Assembly: GCA_963724975.1 (NCBI GenBank)
Contig: CAVRXB010000003.1
Span: forward strand, 558,001 to 622,000
Length of the DNA stretch: 64,000 nucleotides
Direction: 5' to 3'
Source of the DNA: CAIWHR01 sp963724975
GTDB taxonomy: Bacteria > Pseudomonadota > Gammaproteobacteria > Burkholderiales > Casimicrobiaceae
Made by a program: the position numbers and the translations under genes. Positions 1-8,887 of the stretch are shown here, in pieces (the first letter of the stretch is position 1; each line of letters opens with the position of its first letter). A model generated the notes under the pieces. The model saw only the letters and a list, made by a program, of their open reading frames with translations, made no database searches and was not told where the DNA came from.

Positions 1-492
1 CTGCCCAAGGTCGCGAACGAGGCGCCGCTGTTCGGGCAGATCGAGCGCGACGCCTTCGTAGTCGTGATACGCGAGGCGGCCGGTGAAGCGCATCGCGTGC
101 TGCGTGAGCGGCAGAAGTCCATGCTTTTGCGCCGCGACAGCCAGACCCGCGGCGGTGTGGGTGTGGATGACGCAACCGACATCGTGACGCGCGCGGTGAA
201 TCGCGCTGTGGATCACGAATCCTGCCGGGTTGATGCCGAACCCCGCGGGATCGTCGACGAGCGCGCCGTCAAGCGTAACGGTCACAAGATTGGACGCCGT
301 GATCTCCTCGAACATGAGGCCGTACGGATTGATCAGGAACCGCGGCGAGCGTCCGGGTACGCGGGCGGAGATGTGCGTGTAGATGAGGTCGGTCATTCGG
401 TAATGCGCGACCAGCCGGTAACAGGCGGCGAGCTCGATGCGCGCCCGTTGCTCCGCCGCACTCATCGTTGCTGTTCGCGGGACTCTTGCCAT
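1..492 (-). CDS. class II aldolase/adducin-domain protein (3' end cut by window edge)
   Basis: Frame open to position 1, giving 164 N-terminal residues without a stop. The family binds Zn with an HxH pair and either cleaves sugar phosphates or is a non-catalytic adducin-like protein. Seen here: a Ser-His-containing YTHISARVPG stretch near residue 40 and VIHTHTAAG near residue 110, the usual zinc motif. ATG at 492 is chosen (ATG at 465 is possible). It lies 23 bp after the alpha/beta hydrolase and is probably co-transcribed with it. The substrate cannot be told, since the C-terminal half lies outside the window. Confidence 0.85.
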   Translation of the reverse strand, partial: MARVPRTATMSAAEQRARIELAACYRLVAHYRMTDLIYTHISARVPGRSPRFLINPYGLMFEEITASNLVTVTLDGALVDDPAGFGINPAGFVIHSAIHRARHDVGCVIHTHTAAGLAVAAQKHGLLPLTQHAMRFTGRLAYHDYEGVALDLPEQRRLVRDLGQ

Positions 493-515
493 TGCATTTC
501 TTCGATCGAACGGAA

Positions 516-1151
516 TCACGCGTCCGGCGCGGCGGTCGCCCGATCGTGCCACATACCGGTGATCGTGCGCTGGAGTTGCGGCAGCCGCCCGTGGAAAAAA
601 TGGCCGCATCCTGGAAACACGATGATCGGAAGCTCCTGGGGGCGTGCCCATGCAAGGACCGCCGACAGCGGCACGACATCGTCCTCCTCGCCGTGGATCA
701 CGATCGTGTCTGCGGGGACCGTCGTGTCACCGAAGCGCGCTGCGGCGGGTCCGACGAGAACCATACGTTCCGCGTTGACGGTGGCGGCGACGCGTGTCTG
801 CACGAACGAGCCGAACGAAAAACCGGCGAGCACGACCGGAAGCGCTCCATAACGGCCGTTCGCATGCGCGAGAGCCGCAAGCGCATCCGCAGTTTCGCCG
901 ACGCCATCGTCGAAGGTCCCTTCCGATTGGCCGACGCCGCGAAAATTGAAGCGCACGCTGGCATAACCCAGCGTGAAGAATGTCTTGGCAAGCGTCTGCG
1001 CGACCTTGTTGTCGAGGGTGCCCCCCTGTTGGGGATGCGGATGCGCGACCAATGCAATGCCGCGCGGAGCGCCAGTTGGCGCGTTGAGCGCGACCTCCAG
1101 CTTTCCGGCGGGGCCGTCGATGACGAAGCGGTCGGTGGTTTTCGGCGTCAC
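516..1151 (-). CDS. alpha/beta hydrolase (COG2945-like)
   Basis: Small serine hydrolase of 211 aa, cytoplasmic (no signal peptide). Seen: HPHPQQGG early on (oxyanion region of this family), the nucleophile elbow GFSFGS with Ser near residue 118, an acidic HGEEDDVV segment and a late GCGHFFHG carrying the catalytic His. This is the full expected length for the COG2945 group, whose substrates are mostly unknown. It is divergent from msbA, with about 65 bp of shared upstream DNA holding a TATAAT box on each strand. Confidence 0.85.
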   Translation of the reverse strand: MTPKTTDRFVIDGPAGKLEVALNAPTGAPRGIALVAHPHPQQGGTLDNKVAQTLAKTFFTLGYASVRFNFRGVGQSEGTFDDGVGETADALAALAHANGRYGALPVVLAGFSFGSFVQTRVAATVNAERMVLVGPAAARFGDTTVPADTIVIHGEEDDVVPLSAVLAWARPQELPIIVFPGCGHFFHGRLPQLQRTITGMWHDRATAAPDA

Positions 1152-1216
1152 ATCCGGCTCGTCGCGGTCATTCCATAACGGCGTCGTAAACGCTGGGGCG
1201 CGGCACGCAGCGTCGA

Positions 1217-3025
1217 TTGCGGAAAGCGATTATAGACGAGCCGCTCCGATATAATCCGCCCCCAGCGCCCGCGCGCAGCGCGCGGCCATTCTTCATCCCC
1301 TCCTTGAAACTCTACCGCCGCCTGTTTCGCTACACGCGCCCTTATCGCGCGGTGTTCGCGCTTGCGATCCTCGGCATGCTGCTCGTCGCATCGACGGATG
1401 TGATGATGCTGCAACTCGTGCGTCCGATGATCAACGACATGGGCTCCGTCGACGCGGAACGTGGCCGCTGGCTCGGAATTCTGATCGTCGGCGTGTTCGT
1501 GCTGCGCGGTATCGGCTCGTACGTCAGCGAGTACGGCCTCGCATGGATCGGCTCGCGCGTCGTCTTCGACGTGCGTGGCGAGGCGGCCGATCGCCTGCTC
1601 GGTCTGCCGACGCCGTTCTACGACGCGTCGTCCGCCGGCGTTCTGCTGTCGAAGATCACCTACGACGCGCAGCAGATCGCAGCAACCGCGTCGGAGGCGG
1701 TGACGGTGCTGATCCGGAACACGCTGACGATCGCGTTCATGCTGAGCTACCTGCTCTACATCAACTGGCAGCTGACCTTGATCGCGTTCGCCACGTTTCC
1801 GTTTGTCGGGTTCGCGATCAGAAAAATCAGCCGCCGGTTGAAGCGGGTCAGCGTGCTCGTGCAGGAACGCATGGGCGCGCTGACGCATGCGCTGGAGGAG
1901 GCGATCGGCGCGCATCGCGTCGTCAAGATCTTCGGCGGCGAAAAATACGAGAGCGACCGGCTGCGCCACGCCGCCGACCGGCTCCGGCTGGCGACGGCGA
2001 AACAGGCCGCCGCCGCCGCGCTCGGCACACCGATCAACCAGATCATCGTTTCCATCGCCGTCGGCGTGATCCTCTTTCTTGCAATCCGGCAGGGTGAAGG
2101 CGAGACCTATCGCGTCGGCGATTTCATCACGTACATTCTGGCACTGTTGCATCTGCTGAACCAGCTGAAGACGCTGACCAACGTCACCGGGACGATTCAA
2201 CGCGGACTCACGGCGGCCGAAAGCGTGTTCGGTTTGATCGACGAGGCGCCGGAGGTCGACACCGGCACGGTGACGATCGATCGCGCACGCGGCGCGATCC
2301 GACTCGAGCGCGTCACCAAACGCTATGCGCCCGACGCGCCCGCGGCGCTCGACGGCATCGATCTCGACATCGCGCCCGGCGAATCGGTTGCGCTGGTCGG
2401 GCCTTCCGGCGGCGGCAAGACCACGCTCGTGAACCTGATTCCACGCTTCTACACGCCGAGCAGCGGTCGCGTAATGCTGGACGGCCGCGATCTCACCGCG
2501 ATTCGCCTGCCCGACCTGCGGCGTCAGATTGCACTGGTGAGCCAGGAGATCGTTCTGTTCAACGACACGATCACCGCCAATATCGCGTACGGCGCGATGG
2601 CCGGTGCATCGCGTGAAGCGGTGGAGCGCGCGGCGGCCGCCGCGAATGCGCTCGACTTCATCCGGGAGCAGCCGAACGGGTTCGACACCATCGTGGGTGA
2701 GCGCGGCATCCGCCTCTCAGGGGGCCAGCGCCAGCGCATCGCGATCGCGCGCGCGATCCTCAAGGATGCGCCGATCCTGATCCTCGACGAAGCCACCTCT
2801 TCGCTCGACACCGAATCCGAGCGCTTGATCCAGGCAGCGATCAACGAGCTGATGCGAAGCCGCACGACAATCGTGATTGCGCACCGGCTCTCGACGGTCG
2901 AGCATTGCGACCGCATCGTCGTGCTCGAGCGCGGGACGATCGTCGAGCAGGGCACGCACGCCGAGCTGCTTTCGCATGGCGGCGTCTATGCGCGACTCGC
3001 GTCGCGCCAGTTTCGCGACGAGTAG
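1217..3025 (+). CDS. msbA: MsbA-type lipid A export ABC transporter (permease-ATPase)
   Basis: Inner-membrane half-transporter that flips lipid A-core across the inner membrane as a homodimer. Residues from about 30 to 330 are the six-helix ABC exporter membrane domain. The ATPase follows with Walker A GPSGGGKTT (about 395), signature LSGGQRQR (about 499), Walker B ILILDEATSSLD (about 520) and H-loop IAHRLST (about 553). The open frame starts at TTG 1217, but family alignments begin near LKLYRRLFRY, i.e. TTG 1304, just downstream of a TATAAT box. The real start is therefore uncertain. The neighbourhood of lipid A acylation and LPS genes agrees with the call. Confidence 0.93.
   Translation: MRKAIIDEPLRYNPPPAPARSARPFFIPSLKLYRRLFRYTRPYRAVFALAILGMLLVASTDVMMLQLVRPMINDMGSVDAERGRWLGILIVGVFVLRGIGSYVSEYGLAWIGSRVVFDVRGEAADRLLGLPTPFYDASSAGVLLSKITYDAQQIAATASEAVTVLIRNTLTIAFMLSYLLYINWQLTLIAFATFPFVGFAIRKISRRLKRVSVLVQERMGALTHALEEAIGAHRVVKIFGGEKYESDRLRHAADRLRLATAKQAAAAALGTPINQIIVSIAVGVILFLAIRQGEGETYRVGDFITYILALLHLLNQLKTLTNVTGTIQRGLTAAESVFGLIDEAPEVDTGTVTIDRARGAIRLERVTKRYAPDAPAALDGIDLDIAPGESVALVGPSGGGKTTLVNLIPRFYTPSSGRVMLDGRDLTAIRLPDLRRQIALVSQEIVLFNDTITANIAYGAMAGASREAVERAAAAANALDFIREQPNGFDTIVGERGIRLSGGQRQRIAIARAILKDAPILILDEATSSLDTESERLIQAAINELMRSRTTIVIAHRLSTVEHCDRIVVLERGTIVEQGTHAELLSHGGVYARLASRQFRDE
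1229..1234 (-). promoter_or_regulatory. candidate -10 box for the alpha/beta hydrolase
   Basis: Reads TATAAT on the minus strand, about 78 bp upstream of the hydrolase ATG. No convincing -35 hexamer is seen at 16-18 bp, so this is a candidate only. Confidence 0.3.
1250..1255 (+). promoter_or_regulatory. candidate -10 box for msbA
   Basis: Perfect TATAAT on the plus strand. If used, transcription would begin near 1262, downstream of the TTG at 1217. That would favour the internal TTG start at 1304 for msbA. The -35 region (around 1227) is poor. Confidence 0.35.
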
Positions 3026-3046
3026 AGGGAAAGAGTGCCGCGCCGG

Positions 3047-4396
3047 TCAACGCAGATCCTGCTGCAGTCGCTTGAGATCCGGAGACTCGCGCATCAGCTG
3101 CCCGGCTAGGTCGCGCAACTGATCGATGGTTGCGCCCTCGAGCGAGAAGCTCGTCGGAATGGCGAGAGCGCGGGCGCGCTGCTCGGCGTCCTTGATGGCG
3201 CGGAGACTCACCTCGACGTAGTAGAAGCGCGGCTTCGTCGCGTCCGTGGGTGTTATCGACGCCAGCCACTCGTCGACCGACTGCCGCAACAGTTCGCGAG
3301 TTTCGAAGGAATTCATTCCCACCGCGGCGCGAAAAGCATCCATCGACGCCCCAAGCCCAGGCACGTCGGCGCTGCGGTTGAGCTCGTAGTGCGGCCCGGG
3401 CTCGGCATCGACGGAGACCAGCACGGCGTGCGTGAGATGGCTCTTGCCGGCCTCGTGGAGCAGCTGGTCGAAGCCAGCCGTGGCGACATCATCGAGCGGT
3501 CCGCGCGTGCCGAGGTTGTCGACGAGCCCACCATCGAGAATGTGTATGTAGGGTCGCGTCTCGCGATCGAGATAAGTGCGCAGCGCATCGACCTGACGCT
3601 TGCGGCGTCGTCCCTCGGCGTCGTCTGGCGGATCCGTGGTCAGCCATTCGGGCGGCTGGAATCCGCATTGACCGGCGTAATTCCACAATGTAATCGGGCT
3701 GAAGAACGGCGGCAGGGCGGCCGACGCGGCGACTGCACGCGCGACCTGCAATGGCCGGAGATCCGCGCACAGGAGATCGAACTGGTCCTGATCGAACACG
3801 AAGCGCTCGCCCAGCGTAAGATCGGTCGCGCCGATCAGCACGAATGGCCTCGCACGTTTCGCCAACTGATCGAACGTCGCGCCCTCGAATACTTCCTGGT
3901 CGAGATACTCGGCGAGGAGGTCCCCGCGTCCGAACCTCGATGAGACGACGCGATGCAGGTTGGTCGCGAGCCTTGTCTTCAGTTCCCCCTGCACGTCACG
4001 GCGCAGGAAGCGCGGCTCGAAATCGGTAAATATGCGCTCGTGGAAGAGCCCGTAATACGCGGCGGTAATGGAGCCGCCGGAAATGCCTATGATCACGTCC
4101 ACTTCGTCGAGCAGGCGACGCTTGCGGCCCTCGATCGTGATCCAGACGTCACGCAGTGCCTCCAAAGTGCCGTACGAGAGCGTCGCCGCGCGCGTGCCGC
4201 CGCCGGAGAACATCAGCACCACGAGCAGGCTGCCCGCGCTCGCATCGTCTTTGAGCCGCTCGAGCCGGTACCCCGCATTCGGATCCCAGGTCTTCAGTGG
4301 CGGATTGATCGGGTAGTGGTCGCCGCAGCCGGCGAGGGCGAGAATCGCGCCGGCATATAGCAACCCGCAGCAGCGGCAAAGCATTCGCATGCGCAT
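3047..4396 (-). CDS. patatin-like phospholipase, lipoprotein
   Basis: Predicted lipid acyl hydrolase with a Ser-Asp dyad, anchored in the envelope. The N-terminus is a short signal with lipobox LALAGC (Cys24). Then come the oxyanion motif GGGTRAA (65-71), nucleophile elbow GISGG (Ser106) and a late ILDGGLVDN holding the DGG catalytic Asp. At 449 aa it is a normal length for this lipoprotein group. It converges on msbA, and its start lies 40 bp after the reductase stop at 4436. Its role in phospholipid or lipid A turnover is inferred from context only. Confidence 0.85.
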   Translation of the reverse strand: MRMRMLCRCCGLLYAGAILALAGCGDHYPINPPLKTWDPNAGYRLERLKDDASAGSLLVVLMFSGGGTRAATLSYGTLEALRDVWITIEGRKRRLLDEVDVIIGISGGSITAAYYGLFHERIFTDFEPRFLRRDVQGELKTRLATNLHRVVSSRFGRGDLLAEYLDQEVFEGATFDQLAKRARPFVLIGATDLTLGERFVFDQDQFDLLCADLRPLQVARAVAASAALPPFFSPITLWNYAGQCGFQPPEWLTTDPPDDAEGRRRKRQVDALRTYLDRETRPYIHILDGGLVDNLGTRGPLDDVATAGFDQLLHEAGKSHLTHAVLVSVDAEPGPHYELNRSADVPGLGASMDAFRAAVGMNSFETRELLRQSVDEWLASITPTDATKPRFYYVEVSLRAIKDAEQRARALAIPTSFSLEGATIDQLRDLAGQLMRESPDLKRLQQDLR

Positions 4397-4435
4397 TCTC
4401 GCTCGTCTAGCTGACCGTCAAGTCCAGCACCGACG

Positions 4436-6124
4436 TTACGAATCTCCTTTCGAAGCAGCAGACCTACGCGGCCCGTCGACCTGCTCCCGCAGGTACTGGT
4501 GGACGAACGCGATCGCCATGCTGCCTTCGCCTACCGCCGAAGCGACGCGCTTGACCGGGCTGAATCGCACGTCACCGCACGCAAAGATACCGGGGACACT
4601 GGTTTCGAGAAGGTACGGGTCTCGATCGCGCGAAGAGCGGCTGGACTTGATCGCGTCGATTCCCGTCAGCACATAGCCGCGGGAATCGCGCGCGATCTCG
4701 GCGGGCAGCCAATGCGTCTCCGCATCCGCGCCGATGAACACGAAGAGCCCGCCGCAATCGCGGCGGCGCACGGAACCGCTTGCACGATCGAGGATGTCGA
4801 TCGCTGCCAGATGATCGTCGCCGTGGACACCCCGCACTTCGCATTGCAGTTCGATACGAATGTTCGGTTTGCTGCGCACCTGCTCGACCAGGTAGCGCGA
4901 CATGCTCTTTTCGAGCGAGTTTCCCCGAACCACCAGCGTCACGGTCCTCGCGTGATTGGCGAAAAACAGCGCCGCCTGACCCGCAGAATTCCCGGCGCCG
5001 ATCAAGTGCACGTCGAGACCCTGCGTGCTGCCCGCCTCGCTGCGCGCGGCTCCGAAATAGATGCCCTTGCCGACCAGCCGGTCGAAGCCGTCTATCGTGA
5101 GCCGGCGCCAGGCGACGCCGGTGGCAAGAATCACGGTGCGCGCGCGCAGCACCTCGTTGCCGTCAAGAGTGATGGCGCGGGTTGCCGCATCGATCCGTTC
5201 GATGTTGCGCGTCACCAGGATCTCGGCCCCAAGCCTTCTTGCTTGCTGAAGCGCGCGACCGGCAAGCTCGTCGCCCGAAACGCCGTTGGGAAATCCGAGA
5301 TAGTTCTCGATTCGCGACGACGTTCCCGCCTGTCCGCCAGGCGCCTCGCGCTCGACGACCAGCGTGCGCAGGCCCTCGGACGCACCGTAGACGGCCGCCG
5401 CGAGACCGGCCGGGCCACCCCCTACGATCACCGTGTCGTACTCCGCAGCACGGGCACGCGTCTGCAGGCCGACGCGTCCGGCTATCTCGCGGGCTCGCGG
5501 ACGGTTGAGCGTCGTGCCGTCGGCGAGCCGCAGCGCCGGGCAATCGCCTTCCGCCGGAAGCGGCGCTCCCCATCGCGCGGGCAATTCCGGCGCGTCGGGC
5601 GTCATCCAGTCGAAAACGATCTGATTGCGCGCGAGGAACCGACGCAACTCGTGGGAGGCCGTGTCCCATCGATGCCCAACGACGATGAGCTGTGCCGCCG
5701 GCGGCGCGGCCGCGATACCCTGAAGCCCGCCGATGCGCTCGCGCGCAAGCGCACCGACTTTGACCGAGATTTCCGGCGACGCAGCGGCGATCGCGTAGTA
5801 CTGACGCGCCTCGACGCGCATCACGCGCGAGGGTTGCGAGGCCCGATAACTGCCCGGAAACGGCGTGCCGAGCGTGATCGGCACCTCACCGAAATACTGC
5901 GGCGGCGCGCGCCAGCCAATCGTGCGCTCGACGCCGTCGATGACTTTGGTGACCTCGATCTTCCCCTCGAGCACAACGTAGATTGCGCGCTCGTCACCCT
6001 CGTGCACCGCGTACTCTCCAGCGGCGAGATGGATGTCGGCGGACGTCTGTGCCAGGCGCGCGAGCTCGGGTGGTTGCAGCCCCGAGAACAGCGGGATCAC
6101 CGCGAGTTCGTCGATCGTCAACAC
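4436..6124 (-). CDS. cyclic nucleotide-binding domain fused to thioredoxin-reductase-like FAD oxidoreductase
   Basis: About 562 aa from GTG 6124. Residues 1-125 form a cNMP-binding (CRP-like) beta-barrel. A linker follows, then FAD-binding VIVGGGPAGLAAA, NADPH-binding VHLIGAGNSAGQAALFF, and a C-terminal FACGDVR motif typical of thioredoxin reductases. The redox-active CxxC expected between the two dinucleotide folds is absent: the place reads GIYFGAARSEA. It is therefore unlikely to reduce thioredoxin directly. Such fusions are known in bacteria, but their electron acceptor is not settled. The frame stays open up to ATG 6301, but that 59-residue extension looks non-coding. Confidence 0.8.
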   Translation of the reverse strand: MLTIDELAVIPLFSGLQPPELARLAQTSADIHLAAGEYAVHEGDERAIYVVLEGKIEVTKVIDGVERTIGWRAPPQYFGEVPITLGTPFPGSYRASQPSRVMRVEARQYYAIAAASPEISVKVGALARERIGGLQGIAAAPPAAQLIVVGHRWDTASHELRRFLARNQIVFDWMTPDAPELPARWGAPLPAEGDCPALRLADGTTLNRPRAREIAGRVGLQTRARAAEYDTVIVGGGPAGLAAAVYGASEGLRTLVVEREAPGGQAGTSSRIENYLGFPNGVSGDELAGRALQQARRLGAEILVTRNIERIDAATRAITLDGNEVLRARTVILATGVAWRRLTIDGFDRLVGKGIYFGAARSEAGSTQGLDVHLIGAGNSAGQAALFFANHARTVTLVVRGNSLEKSMSRYLVEQVRSKPNIRIELQCEVRGVHGDDHLAAIDILDRASGSVRRRDCGGLFVFIGADAETHWLPAEIARDSRGYVLTGIDAIKSSRSSRDRDPYLLETSVPGIFACGDVRFSPVKRVASAVGEGSMAIAFVHQYLREQVDGPRRSAASKGDS

Positions 6125-6340
6125 GGGTTGGCGCCTGCCAGTGTGGGCGTCGCAAGTGCGCGCGTGAAATCGTTGACCCGAAGGGCTGCGCTGAATCGGC
6201 GAGGATGCGGATTGGACGGGTGAATCATCGATTGGCCTCGGAGGATGGCTTGATGCCTTCGCGATGCTCGACGCGGGCCCGTATTTGAACGCCGTTGCCA
6301 CGCTCTGTCCAGATCGAAATCGAAGCCAAAAGCCGGCCCG

Positions 6341-7579
6341 TCATTCGGTTTTGGCGCTGCCCTTGCGCCGCACGGTCTTCCAGCGCCTGTGCACCCAGTA
6401 CCACTGCTCCGGGCGCGCGAGAATGAGCCGCTCCAGCGTCTCGTTGTAGGCACGCGTGTTGGCGCGGATCGCTTCGTTCGTGTTATCGCGCTCGATGGGG
6501 GCGAGCGCGTTCTCGAAACGCAGCACGTGATGGCCGTCAGGCTCGCGCCAGCTCGTTGCCGGCAGCACCGGCGCACCGGTCGCGAGTGCAATGATGGCAA
6601 GACTCTTGAACGTCCACGCGGGATGCCTGAAGAAGTCGACCTCGATGCCGTCCGGCGGACGCGCATGCTGGTCGAACGGGAAGACGATCATGTCTCCCGC
6701 GGCGAGTGTCGCGAGAATCGCATCGAGCGAACCCCGCTTTGGCAGTACGCCGAAACCTGCCTTGTTGAAGCGGCGCGTGACGAGAGCGTCGAGCCACTTC
6801 GGCTTGATCGCGCGCCGCACGAAATGGAAACGGCCGCGGACTTCCGGATAGTTGCCGATGCCTGCGATGGTCGCGACTTCCCAGTTCCCGAAATGGCCGG
6901 TGAGGACGAGCACGCCCTTGCCTTGATCCACAGCAGCGACCAGCGCTTCGATGTTCTCGACGCGCACCAGCGCGGCTTTGCGTGCTCGCGAGAGCCAGCG
7001 GAACTTGAGAAATTCGCCGAACAAGCGCCACAGATGCCCGTAGTGTGCCTGCGCGAGGCGCACGATTTCATCCGCCGCCACCGTGTCGCCATAGACTCGC
7101 TTCAAGTTCGCCAGGATCACGTCGCGTCGAATGGGGAAGCAGTGGTAGAGGATCCGGCCCGCGAGCGGCACCGCGGCAACCGCGGGCTCCGCCAGCGCGA
7201 CGGCCGATGCGCTGATGCGATCGTGCGTCACTGACAGCGCGATCCTGCCGATCCGATGACGGCCCATCGCCGCTTTCGCGTTCGGCGCGGCGACGACCTG
7301 CGGCGCGCCGTAATTGTCGTGCGCGATTGAAAAATCCTCGGGCACGACCTGCCCTAACGCGGTTTCGCGTGGAAAGAGCTTGGCGCAGGCTTCCTTTGCA
7401 GCGAAGCGCGCGGCGAGGCTCGCGGCGCGGCCCGGTCCATCGCCGGCGTCGGCGAGTTCCTGCGTGCTCCAGAACCGCGTGAGGCCGTCCGCAGGCGTTT
7501 CGGCGAGCAGCCGTTCGATGCGCGCGATTTCGACAGAATCGATTCCGCAGCGGCCGGGCGCGGCGGCGGCGTCAGCCAT
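6341..7579 (-). CDS. fusion: holo-ACP synthase (AcpS) + LpxL/HtrB-like lipid A acyltransferase
   Basis: 412 aa from ATG 7579. The N-terminal third is an AcpS-type 4'-phosphopantetheinyl transferase: GIDSVE (12-17), FWSTQE (36-41), RFAAKEA (58-64, Mg/CoA residues). From about residue 145 it becomes a lysophospholipid/lauroyl acyltransferase with the HX4E motif GHFGNWE (about 228-234), an FDQHARPP region and a terminal WYWVHRRW typical of LpxL. The two domains are joined in one frame with no stop or frameshift between them. It is the last gene of the ACP-KS operon, 14 bp after the upstream ketosynthase. Inferred role: activate the operon's ACP and transfer its acyl chain to lipid A or another lipid. 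Confidence 0.85.
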   Translation of the reverse strand: MADAAAAPGRCGIDSVEIARIERLLAETPADGLTRFWSTQELADAGDGPGRAASLAARFAAKEACAKLFPRETALGQVVPEDFSIAHDNYGAPQVVAAPNAKAAMGRHRIGRIALSVTHDRISASAVALAEPAVAAVPLAGRILYHCFPIRRDVILANLKRVYGDTVAADEIVRLAQAHYGHLWRLFGEFLKFRWLSRARKAALVRVENIEALVAAVDQGKGVLVLTGHFGNWEVATIAGIGNYPEVRGRFHFVRRAIKPKWLDALVTRRFNKAGFGVLPKRGSLDAILATLAAGDMIVFPFDQHARPPDGIEVDFFRHPAWTFKSLAIIALATGAPVLPATSWREPDGHHVLRFENALAPIERDNTNEAIRANTRAYNETLERLILARPEQWYWVHRRWKTVRRKGSAKTE

Positions 7580-7593
7580 TCCTGCTTGCGGCG

Positions 7594-8868
7594 TCAGGCA
7601 GCGCGGACCAGCAGCGCAGCATCGGTGCCGGCAAATCCGCGGCAGATGATCAGCGCCACGTTGCTGCGGGGCTCTTGCGCCTTGATGGAGATGGGCACGT
7701 CGGTGCAATCGGGATCGGGCTGCGACAAGGTCGCGATGCCCGGCACGATACCGTCCTTGAGCGCGGCGAGCGCGATCGTCGTCTCGAGGATGCCCGCTGC
7801 GGCGATCAGGTGGCCGAGCGCCCACTTGAAGGCGGTGACGGGCGGCGGCTTCGAACCGAATACGGCGGAAATCGCGGCGCATTCCGACATGTCGGATTGC
7901 CAGACGCCGTTGCCGTGCGCGACGATCATCCCGACGTCCGCGGCCGCGATACCGGCATCGTCCAGCGCCTGAACAATCGCGCGGGCCACGCCGTCGCCGT
8001 CATCACGGATCGTGATCAACCCCTCCGCTTCGCAGGCGTGGCCGCCGCCCAGGTATTCGCCCAGCACGGGCGCTTTGCGGCTTGACGCGGAAGCTTCGGT
8101 TTCGAGGAACAACGCGCCCGCACCTTCGCCGAACAGCGAGCCGTCGCGCCGCGAGTCGAACGGCAGGAGGGCGTCCGATGCGAGCAGGCCGAGGCGATGG
8201 TAATAAATGACCATTTGGGGTTCGATCGGCGCGTCATGTCCTACCGCGACCGCGCGGTCCGCTTCACCCGTGCGCAGCGCCTCCGCCGCTTCGATCACGG
8301 CGAGGATTCCGCCGACGCTGTGGTTGGTGATGCATGCGTTGGCGCCTTTCAGCGTGTACTTGATTCCGATATGTCCAAGCACGTTGTTCGACAGTGTGCG
8401 CAGGAGCCACATCGGATTGACCGTATTCGAAAGCTCGCGGCCAAAAGTGATGAGGTCGCCCTTCGCATCGGTCATCAGCTGGAAATAGTCATACTGGTTC
8501 GAGAAGTTGCCCGCTCCCGAACCGACATAGACGCCCGTGCGATCGTTGTAGGCTGCTGTTGACGCCTCGTCGAGCGATTCGCGATGCGCGATAACGCCTG
8601 CCGAAGTAAGCGCGCTGCCGGCGGCGTAGAGGCCGACCAGATCGGTGCGCCGGATGAGCTTGTGCAGCTTGCGGTCGTCGACCAGCGCGCGCGGATTGAA
8701 ATCCGGAATTTCCGCTGCGACCCGGCAAGGCCATCCGGTCGTGTCCCACTGCGTGATCGGCGCGATCGCCGAGCGTCCTTCGCGCACCGCGTCGAAGATT
8801 GCGCCGGGATTCATGCCGGCGCCGCAGACGGCACCGGTACCGGTGACGAGAACCCGCTGCGAGCTCAT
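7594..8868 (-). CDS. beta-ketoacyl-ACP synthase (FabF-like, divergent)
   Basis: 424 aa, full length for a condensing enzyme. The Cys-His-His triad is present but in atypical surroundings: the Cys lies in NACITNHSVGG near residue 177 (FabF has TACAS or TACAT), the first His in AHGNGVWQSD, the second in KWALGHLIAAAG. It is probably active, since no triad residue is lost, but it may differ in substrate from its partner. It is 19 bp downstream of the canonical ketosynthase and 14 bp upstream of the AcpS-acyltransferase fusion. It could instead act as a partner subunit of the other KS, as in chain-length-factor pairs. Confidence 0.85.
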   Translation of the reverse strand: MSSQRVLVTGTGAVCGAGMNPGAIFDAVREGRSAIAPITQWDTTGWPCRVAAEIPDFNPRALVDDRKLHKLIRRTDLVGLYAAGSALTSAGVIAHRESLDEASTAAYNDRTGVYVGSGAGNFSNQYDYFQLMTDAKGDLITFGRELSNTVNPMWLLRTLSNNVLGHIGIKYTLKGANACITNHSVGGILAVIEAAEALRTGEADRAVAVGHDAPIEPQMVIYYHRLGLLASDALLPFDSRRDGSLFGEGAGALFLETEASASSRKAPVLGEYLGGGHACEAEGLITIRDDGDGVARAIVQALDDAGIAAADVGMIVAHGNGVWQSDMSECAAISAVFGSKPPPVTAFKWALGHLIAAAGILETTIALAALKDGIVPGIATLSQPDPDCTDVPISIKAQEPRSNVALIICRGFAGTDAALLVRAA

Positions 8869-8887
8869 CCCGCGTCCCGCCTGTCAA

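Noticed and set aside
4499..6223. 574-codon plus-strand frame opposite the reductase fusion
   Set aside because: Arg/Asp-rich translation without domains; mirror frame of a high-GC gene.
6125..6301. 59-residue N-terminal extension of the reductase fusion
   Set aside because: Ser/Pro/Arg-rich, no conservation pattern, and the cNMP domain begins right at GTG 6124.
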